A stretch of DNA of 64,000 nt from Kitasatospora papulosa (GTDB lineage Bacteria; Actinomycetota; Actinomycetes; Streptomycetales; Streptomycetaceae). This document shows, piece by piece, positions 58,444-64,000 of this stretch (position 1 is the first letter of the stretch; each line of letters begins with the position of its first letter). The notes beneath the pieces were generated by a model, which worked only from the letters and a program-made list of their open reading frames with translations, ran no database searches and was not told the DNA's origin. The stretch lies in assembly GCF_000717245.1 (NCBI RefSeq), contig NZ_JNYQ01000003.1:62001-126000 (forward strand). The letters run 5' to 3'. The position numbers and the translations under genes were made by a program.

Positions 58444-59712
58444 ATGACGCGCACGGGGCGGAAACCTGTGAAGCCCGAACTCAACTACAGATCGTTGTTC
58501 GCAGCGACGCCCAGCCCCTATCTGGTGCTGGCGGCGGATCTCGTGATCGTCGACGTCAACACGGCATATCTGCGGGCGACCCGCCGCACCTGGGACGACC
58601 TGGTCGGCCAGCACGTCTTCGATGCGTTTCCCGACAACCTCGCCGACCCGAACGCCGACTGGGTGCACAACGTGGAGGCGTCGTTCGGGCGGGTGCTGGC
58701 GACCGGCAGGGCGGACGTCCTGGCCATGCAGAGGTACGACATCCCCGTGGTCGCCCGGCCGGGGATGTTCGAGGAGCGCTGGTGGTCGACCGTGAACACG
58801 CCCGTCCTCGACCCGGACGGCCGTGTCGCGTGGATCATCCACCGGGTGGAGGACGTGACCGCGTTCGTGCGGGCCCGCCGGACCTCCAACCGCGGATCGG
58901 GCGAGCAGCTGACCGAGCGGGAGGAGGGCATGGAGGCCGAACTGTACATCCGGGCCCGTGAACTGCAGCGTCTGAACGAGGAACTGCGGGCTGCGCACGG
59001 GCGGGAGCGGGAGGTCGCGGTGACGTTGCAGGAGTCGATGCTGCACTCACCGGACCTGGCTCGCCACAAGGACGTCGCGGTGCGGTACCTGCCCGCGATC
59101 GGCTCCCTGAACGTGTGCGGCGACTGGTACGACACGGTCGACCTGGCCGACGGACGGTTCACCGTGGCCGTCGGTGACGTCGTCGGTCACGGGCTGGAAG
59201 CGGCCACCGTGATGGGTATGCTCCGGAGCGCGCTGTCCGCGGCCAGCCGGGCGGTGACCGGGCCCGCGCAGGCCCTCGAGGTGCTGGGCATGTACGCCCG
59301 CTCCGTCGACGGCGCACTCGCGACAACCGCGGTCACGGTGCTCGTCGACGTCCGGTCGAAGCTGTTGGTCTACTCCAGCGCGGGACACCTTCCGCCGGCG
59401 CTGCTGCACGGCGACGGCACGTACGAGCTCCTCGAGAACGCCACCGATCCTCCCCTGGGCGCGCGCCCCGAGCACGTGCCGCGCCCACAGGCCAGTGCGG
59501 CCTATCGCGGTGGCGACACGCTGATCCTGTACACCGACGGGCTGATCGAGCGCCGTGAGGAGGACATCGACACCAGTCTGGACCTGCTCAGGAAGGCGCT
59601 GGTCGGCATGACCGACCTCTCTCCTGACCGGCTGGCGGACACCCTGCTGGCGCGGCTCGGCGTCGCCGGGGGCGGCGACGACGACATCGCCCTGGTCGTC
59701 GTGCGGCTCTGA
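58444..59712 (+). CDS. PAS-domain SpoIIE/PP2C-type phosphatase (second copy)
   Basis: The 422-residue protein has the same plan as the gene at 19936: PAS (about 15-135), charged coiled linker (about 145-200), SpoIIE phosphatase (about 205-422). Metal motifs are complete (CGDWYD, VGDVVGHG, YTDGLIE, DDDIALVV). Long blocks are near-identical between the two, for example MQRYDIP, FEERWWS, AVTLQE(A/S)ML and DPPLGARP. ATG 58444 and GTG 58468 (VKPELNYRS) are both possible starts. The in-frame stretch back to 57634 is antisense to the Tat gene and not coding. Confidence 0.87.
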   Translation: MTRTGRKPVKPELNYRSLFAATPSPYLVLAADLVIVDVNTAYLRATRRTWDDLVGQHVFDAFPDNLADPNADWVHNVEASFGRVLATGRADVLAMQRYDIPVVARPGMFEERWWSTVNTPVLDPDGRVAWIIHRVEDVTAFVRARRTSNRGSGEQLTEREEGMEAELYIRARELQRLNEELRAAHGREREVAVTLQESMLHSPDLARHKDVAVRYLPAIGSLNVCGDWYDTVDLADGRFTVAVGDVVGHGLEAATVMGMLRSALSAASRAVTGPAQALEVLGMYARSVDGALATTAVTVLVDVRSKLLVYSSAGHLPPALLHGDGTYELLENATDPPLGARPEHVPRPQASAAYRGGDTLILYTDGLIERREEDIDTSLDLLRKALVGMTDLSPDRLADTLLARLGVAGGGDDDIALVVVRL

Positions 59713-59803
59713 GAGGTTCCGGACCGGAGTGTCCGGACAGCCGCGGAAGGTGCGAGCGGGCTGCCCGGAGCCGGCGAGCCGTGCCGGGGTACCGGGTGGT
59801 CGT

Positions 59804-59828
59804 GGTCCGCCGCCGTACACGGCGGACC
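59804..59828. terminator. convergent stem-loop after PAS phosphatase
   Basis: GGTCCGCCG (59804-59812) pairs perfectly with CGGCGGACC (59820-59828) over a 7-base loop, between two converging stops. Confidence 0.65.
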
Positions 59829-59845
59829 GGCCGGACGCGGAACGG

Positions 59846-60160
59846 TCAGACGGGGACGACCGCCCCGGTCCGCATCCAGCCCCGTCCGTCCGCCGCCGCG
59901 TCCGTGGCGACCAGCACGTAGCCGTACTCGTTCCAGGACGCGCCCTCACAGGTCGACGCGCCGACGATGTCACCCGCGTACTTGGTCTTGACGACGACGC
60001 TGTTCGGATTCGGGTTCTCGTACACTCCTGCGGTCGGCCAGACGACTTTGTACTGGCAACCCGCCTGCGCCGAGGCGTCGGCGACCGGGCCGCCGAGGAG
60101 CACCCCCGCGAAGCCGAGCACAGGGGCCAGGACGGCGGCGGCAAGACGGTTCATGCGCAT
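59846..60160 (-). CDS. secreted SH3-like small protein
   Basis: The 104-residue product has a Sec signal (about 1-31, ending ASAQA) and a mature part GCQYKVVWPTAGVYENPNPNSVVVKTKYAGDIVGASTCEGASWNEYGYVLVATDAAADGRGWMRTGAVVPV, the shape of a bacterial SH3 domain with two Cys that may bond. Such proteins bind cell wall. Two close ATG codons (60160, 60154) are usable. It is a single gene. Confidence 0.72.
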   Translation of the reverse strand: MRMNRLAAAVLAPVLGFAGVLLGGPVADASAQAGCQYKVVWPTAGVYENPNPNSVVVKTKYAGDIVGASTCEGASWNEYGYVLVATDAAADGRGWMRTGAVVPV

Positions 60161-60291
60161 GATGGGGAGCGCTCCCGGGGAGTCGACGGCATGTCAGGCA
60201 CATGATGACAGGCTCGGAGTACGTCCGGGCGACAGGCTGCGGCAGGTGCCGCGGACCGGTCCCGCACGGGACTCCGCGAACGCCGCCCGGG

Positions 60292-60663
60292 TCAGCCTCC
60301 GTGAACGGTGAGCCGGTAGCCCTCGGGGCCGGTGAACGAGAACACCGGGCCGAACGGGCTGTCCTGCAACGGTCCGACATCCTCCGTTCCCGCCGCCACC
60401 AACTGCTCGCGCAGCATCGTGGCGTCGGTGGTCCGCAGCCACAGCGCCACGCCCGTGCCGGGAGACGTGACACCGTCCAGATCGACCCCGGGAAGCGGCT
60501 CACGGACGGCGAACGGGATCGGCGAGGTGGCGAACACGACCGCGTGGGCCGGCGCGGCGGGGGCACGCCGCAGCCCGAGCCGCTCCTCGAAGAACGCGGC
60601 TGCGGCGGGCACGTCCTTGACCTGCAGGGCGATGAAGTCGGGGCCTTCGACGGTGGCGGTCAC
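60292..60663 (-). CDS. VOC superfamily protein
   Basis: The 123-residue protein is a glyoxalase/bleomycin-resistance fold: DFIALQVKDVPAAAAFFEERLGLRR at the start and FGPVFSFTGPEGYRLTVH at the end. GTG 60663 follows GAGGAG. It diverges from a MarR gene across two copies of a strict palindrome, so its expression is probably MarR-controlled, possibly in answer to an electrophile or antibiotic. Confidence 0.83.
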   Translation of the reverse strand: MTATVEGPDFIALQVKDVPAAAAFFEERLGLRRAPAAPAHAVVFATSPIPFAVREPLPGVDLDGVTSPGTGVALWLRTTDATMLREQLVAAGTEDVGPLQDSPFGPVFSFTGPEGYRLTVHGG

Positions 60664-60707
60664 GGGGTCTCCTCGATAGGGCGCCGGCACGGGACGCACC
60701 GGCGAGG

Positions 60708-60773
60708 CATGTCAGGACTTTGACATGAGTGACTGTAGGCATCGCGTGACCGGCATGTCAAAATGCTGACATG
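60708..60773. promoter_or_regulatory. twin MarR operators CATGTCA-N6-TGACATG
   Basis: Two 20-base sites of the same design (60708-60727 and 60754-60773) have perfect 7-bp arms and 6-base spacers; centres are 46 bases apart. The second includes the ATG of the MarR gene, the first lies in the VOC promoter. Binding by the adjacent MarR is inferred from position and symmetry. Confidence 0.82.
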
Positions 60774-61232
60774 GAAGATCGCGAGACCGTACCTCCGCCC
60801 CATCCCGCGCAGGACATCACCGAGCACGTGGGATACCGCCTCAAGAAGGCAGCCGCCGCCCTGCGCGGGGCCATGGACAGGGCCCTGCGCGAACACGACC
60901 TGACCGTCCCGCAGTACTCCTGTCTGGAATTCCTCGACGAACACCCCGGAATGTCCAACGCCGATCTGGCGCGCGGCACCTTCGTCACCCGCCAGTCCGC
61001 CAATGTCGTCCTGCGCGGCCTCAAGGACGCCGGCCTCATCACCCAGGCGACCAGCACCGACCACGGCAGGGCCCTGCCCATCCACCTCACGACGGCAGGG
61101 CAGCAGCACCTGCACGCGGCCCGCGGTGCGGTCTACGCCATCGAGGAGCGCATGATCGGAAACATCCCCGCGCGGCGGCTGACCACCCTTCTGGCCGACC
61201 TCGACTCCATGACGGAGGCACTCGACGGGTGA
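60771..61232 (+). CDS. MarR family transcriptional regulator
   Basis: The 153-residue protein has the MarR layout with HTH NADLARGTFVTRQSANVVLRGLKDAGLITQ and wing STDHGRALPIHLTTAGQQ. Its start codon is embedded in one of the two palindromes, and CAAAAT six bases before the ATG may be the -10 of a leaderless transcript. It probably represses itself and the VOC gene. The effector is unknown. Confidence 0.87.
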   Translation: MEDRETVPPPHPAQDITEHVGYRLKKAAAALRGAMDRALREHDLTVPQYSCLEFLDEHPGMSNADLARGTFVTRQSANVVLRGLKDAGLITQATSTDHGRALPIHLTTAGQQHLHAARGAVYAIEERMIGNIPARRLTTLLADLDSMTEALDG

Positions 61233-61377
61233 ACGCCCCGGAGACGAAAGCCGGTCGCCGTCGGCCTGCCCGGATCACGGCCCGGCCGACGGGCGACACC
61301 GGCGGAGGCCGCCGATCCGAGCCCGCTCGCTCCACGGCTCCTCGCAGGCGTCGCCGTTCCCTGGTACCGGTGCCCCG

Positions 61378-62190
61378 TCAGGCCAGCGCCGGCTCGCGTT
61401 CCGTACCGGCGGTCACCCGGGGGGCGGACGGGACTTCCCGCCAGTAACCGCAGAAGTAGATCCGCTCCTTGTCGACCCCTCGCTCGTTCACCAGATAGCG
61501 CCGCACGGACGTGGCAAGGGCGGACTCGCCGGCCACCCAGACGTACGGCGTACCGGGCGGGAAGGCCAGGCCGCGCAGCGCCTCCACCGTTCGGGATCCG
61601 CGAGCGCCGTGAGCGTTCGAGCGGTACAGCCAGTTCACCTCCCCGGCCAGGCTCAGCACGTCCTGGTCGTCCTGGACCTCGAGAAACGCGTGAACCGGGG
61701 TACGGGCTCCTTCGAGCATGGACGCGATCGCGGGCATGGCCGTCTCGTCACCGATGAGGAGCTGCCAGTCCGCGTCGCCCGCCCGGTAGCGCGCTCCGTC
61801 ACTGAGGACACCGATCCTGTCGCCCGGCGCCGCGGTACCGGCCCAGGCCGAAGCCGGCCCGCTGTCCCCGTGCAGCGCGAAATCGATGTCGATACGCCGA
61901 CGGGCGTGGTCGATGCGGCGCACCGTGTAGTTGCGGACCACCGGACGCCGGTCGGCCGGCATCGCCTGCAGTTCGGCCCACCAGTCCGAACCGGTCGGCA
62001 GGGGCAGATCATCGCCGACCGGAAGGAAGAGCCGGACCAGGTGGTCGGGGCCGACGTAGTCGAAATCGCCCACGTCGTCACCGGTCAGCGTGATCCGGAC
62101 CATGCGCGGCGCGAGTCGGCGCACCTCGGTGACCGTCACGTACATGGGCCGCTGAGGTGGCACCGGACGGACTGCAAGCGATTCGGACAT
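61378..62190 (-). CDS. siderophore-interacting protein (ferric-siderophore reductase)
   Basis: The 270-residue protein has the SIP family layout: FAD-binding beta-barrel (about 15-135; VRRLAPRMVRITLTGDD, PVVRNYTVRRID) and NAD(P)H domain (about 140-265; LLIGDETAMPAIASMLE, YVWVAGESALATSVRRYL, IYFCGYWREV). It reduces ferric siderophores in the cytoplasm to release iron. ATG 62190 (MSESLAVRP) follows GGGGAG; an upstream ATG at 62214 is possible. An iron box lies 37 bases upstream. No siderophore transporter is adjacent. Confidence 0.9.
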   Translation of the reverse strand: MSESLAVRPVPPQRPMYVTVTEVRRLAPRMVRITLTGDDVGDFDYVGPDHLVRLFLPVGDDLPLPTGSDWWAELQAMPADRRPVVRNYTVRRIDHARRRIDIDFALHGDSGPASAWAGTAAPGDRIGVLSDGARYRAGDADWQLLIGDETAMPAIASMLEGARTPVHAFLEVQDDQDVLSLAGEVNWLYRSNAHGARGSRTVEALRGLAFPPGTPYVWVAGESALATSVRRYLVNERGVDKERIYFCGYWREVPSAPRVTAGTEREPALA

Positions 62191-62226
62191 CGAAGGACCA
62201 CTCCCCACAAACAAGCGACACCGTAA

Positions 62227-62245
62227 TTAGGTTAGGTTTAGCTTA
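62227..62245. promoter_or_regulatory. iron box upstream of siderophore-interacting protein
   Basis: TTAGGTTAGGTTTAGCTTA matches the left half of the actinobacterial iron box exactly and the right half partly. Its position just upstream of a siderophore utilisation gene makes DmdR/IdeR-type iron repression likely. Confidence 0.75.
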
Positions 62246-62597
62246 GTTGCAAAGATCCGAACCGCCACACCGCCCCCGGGCCGTCGATGCCGCCCCGGAG
62301 GACGCAGCGCCACCTGTGGGGCCACGGACGGAATCCGACCGGTCCACCGCGCGGGACCGGACCTCCTGTGGCGGGAACGTGCCCGCGAGCGAAGCGCCTT
62401 GGGCCGGAGCCTGTTGCCGCCGACGCGTTGCGCGTACCCTCCCACCAGCCGCCGGCGTGGGCGGGTACGGGCCGCGGGGAGAGCTTCCGTTCTCCAGGTG
62501 TACGGCGTGGTGTCACGAACCCACCCCCCTCCGGTACCCCGGGACCGCTGTCCTTGGGTCGCCCCTGATCCCCCCCACCACCCAGAGGTCGCCACCC
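62246..62597. other. divergent intergenic region, no gene seen
   Basis: The 352 bases between the iron box and the phosphoesterase start contain only Arg/Pro-rich frames. They should hold the phosphoesterase promoter. A run of C (TGATCCCCCC near 62567) precedes the gene. Confidence 0.5.
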
Positions 62598-64000
62598 ATG
62601 ACAGAGCTCGACCGTCGCAGGTTCCTGCAGATAGCCGGAGGCACCGCCGCCTTCACGATGCTGAACGAGAGCATCGCGAGGGCCACCGCCATCGCGGCAC
62701 AAGGCAGCACGGGAACGATCCAGGACATCGAGCACATCGTCGTCCTCATGCAGGAGAACCGTTCCTTCGACCATTACTTCGGGTCACTGAAGGGGGTACG
62801 CGGCTTCGGGGATCCGAGGCCGGTGCTCCAGGACAACGGCAGGTCCGTCTTCCACCAGTCGAACGGCACGAAGGACGTCCTGCCCTTCAACCCGCAGGTG
62901 GCCGACCTCGGGATGCAGTTCCTGGAAGGGCTCGACCACGACTGGGCCGGCGGCCACCAGGCCTACAACAACGGAAAGTACGACAGATGGGTACCGGCCA
63001 AGACGGCCACGACCATGTCGTACATGACGCGGAACGACATCCCGTTCCACTACGCCCTCGCCGACGCGTTCACCGTGTGCGACGCCTACCACTGCTCGTT
63101 CATCGGAGCCACCGATCCCAACCGGTACTACCTCTGGTCCGGACACACCGGAAACGACGGCACGGGCGGCGGCCCCGTGCTCGGCAACCAGGAAGCCGGT
63201 TACAGCTGGAAGACCTACCCCGAGCGACTGGAGTCCGCCGGGATCTCGTGGAAGGTCTACCAGGACGTCGGCGACGGTCTGAACGCGGCCGGGTCCTGGG
63301 GCTGGATCAACGACGCCTTCCGCGGCAACTACGGCGACAACTCCCTGCTCTACTTCAACAGCTACCGCAACGCCCAGCCCGGCAGCGCCCTGTACGAGAA
63401 GGCCCGCACCGGCACCGACGTCAAGGCGGGCGGCACGTACTTCGACAAGCTGCGCGCGGACGTGACCCGCGGGACGCTCCCCAAGATCTCCTGGATCGCC
63501 GCACCCGAGGCCTTCAGCGAGCACTCCAACTGGCCCACGAACTTCGGTGCCTGGTACATCTCCCAGGTCCTGGACGCGCTCACGGCGAACCCGGCGGTGT
63601 GGGCGAAGACCGCCCTGTTCCTCACCTACGACGAAAACGACGGCTTCTTCGACCACGTGGTCCCGCCGTACCCGCCGGCTTCCTCGGCGTGGGGACTGTC
63701 CACGGCGGACGTGTCCAAGGACCTGTATCCGGGGGGCGGGAACTACGCGGCCGGCCCGTACGGGCTCGGCCCCCGCGTGCCGATGATCGTCGTCTCGCCG
63801 TGGAGCAAGGGCGGCTACGTCTGCTCCGAGACCTTCGACCACACCTCGGTGATCCGCTTCATGGAGAAGCGCTTCGGAGTCCGGGAGCCCAACATCTCGC
63901 CCTGGCGCCGCGCCGTCTGCGGGGACCTGACCTCCGCCTTCGAGTTCGGCCGCGCGGACGCGGCTCCCCCGGTCCTCCCCTCGACCGCCGGATACACGCC
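62598..64000 (+). CDS. phospholipase C-type phosphoesterase, 3' end outside window
   Basis: An open frame of 467 codons runs to the window end without stop. It starts with a twin-arginine leader (DRRRFLQIAGGTAAFTML) and then the non-haemolytic phospholipase C/acid phosphatase motif IEHIVVLMQENRSFDHYFGSLKGVRGFGD. Further family motifs are GATDPNRYYLWSGH, TYDENDGFFDHVVPP and FDHTSVIRFMEKRFGV. It should be a Tat-exported, metal-dependent enzyme cleaving phospholipid head groups. The catalytic domain (about 1-455) is complete; C-terminal beta domains usual in the family are cut off by the window edge. Confidence 0.9.
   Translation, partial: MTELDRRRFLQIAGGTAAFTMLNESIARATAIAAQGSTGTIQDIEHIVVLMQENRSFDHYFGSLKGVRGFGDPRPVLQDNGRSVFHQSNGTKDVLPFNPQVADLGMQFLEGLDHDWAGGHQAYNNGKYDRWVPAKTATTMSYMTRNDIPFHYALADAFTVCDAYHCSFIGATDPNRYYLWSGHTGNDGTGGGPVLGNQEAGYSWKTYPERLESAGISWKVYQDVGDGLNAAGSWGWINDAFRGNYGDNSLLYFNSYRNAQPGSALYEKARTGTDVKAGGTYFDKLRADVTRGTLPKISWIAAPEAFSEHSNWPTNFGAWYISQVLDALTANPAVWAKTALFLTYDENDGFFDHVVPPYPPASSAWGLSTADVSKDLYPGGGNYAAGPYGLGPRVPMIVVSPWSKGGYVCSETFDHTSVIRFMEKRFGVREPNISPWRRAVCGDLTSAFEFGRADAAPPVLPSTAGYT

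Noticed and set aside
1..64000. CRISPR arrays, tRNA or rRNA genes, IS elements, integrases or attachment sites
   Set aside because: No regularly spaced repeats, no cloverleaf or rRNA-like segments and no transposase- or integrase-like proteins were recognised when reading the window; absence was judged by eye, not by a search.

Overview
The base composition is high-GC with strong third-position G/C bias, many GTG starts, leaderless promoters and twin-arginine or lipobox leaders. Together with a chaplin, a latex-clearing-protein locus, an SigB/SigF-type sigma factor and several SpoIIE-type phosphatases, this points to a Streptomyces chromosome. The gene mix (secreted hydrolases, duplicated housekeeping genes, many one-component regulators, some decayed genes) suits an arm-proximal or accessory part. 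No rRNA, tRNA, IS element, prophage or CRISPR array was seen.

Layout. 1-9 kb: end of a GH109-type oxidoreductase, a NEW3 secreted protein, a TetR/DUF308 pair with a double operator, a macrodomain protein, lipoproteins, a methyltransferase, and a stand-alone acetylglutamate kinase behind an iron box. 9.6-14 kb: a rubber (polyisoprene) degradation locus, lcp-oxiA-oxiB. 14-22 kb: a second-type enolase with a polyalanine leader facing a MarR gene, an MHS-type transporter, DedA, a chaplin, a His-rich DUF4396 membrane protein behind a CsoR-like palindrome, a PAS-SpoIIE phosphatase and a GNAT. 22-34 kb: a secreted GH43 enzyme, LysR/EamA pair, a PPOX remnant, an RHH-DUF4097-ABC block whose ATPase has an internal deletion, small enzymes and a frameshifted small membrane gene.

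34-42 kb: a complete zinc uptake locus (aztA facing aztB-aztD2-aztC-aztD) with a Zur box sitting on a leaderless aztA promoter, then a gene that joins an FhaA-type DUF3662 domain to a MinD/ParA ATPase in one frame. 42-49 kb: a stress block with catalase, GPP34, STAS anti-anti-sigma factor, MarR, GAF-SpoIIE phosphatase and a SigB/SigF-type sigma factor. 49-64 kb: DoxX, FUSC transporter, P450, GlsB-type protein, a CASTOR/DMI1-like channel, STAS-like and small proteins, a second PAS-SpoIIE phosphatase, a VOC/MarR pair with twin operators, a siderophore-interacting protein behind an iron box, and the start of a phospholipase C-type enzyme.

Metal control recurs: one Zur box, one CsoR-like box and two DmdR/IdeR-type iron boxes can be read directly. 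Several divergent regulator pairs carry duplicated palindromes in the shared promoter. Most convergent gene ends have strong GC-rich stem-loops.
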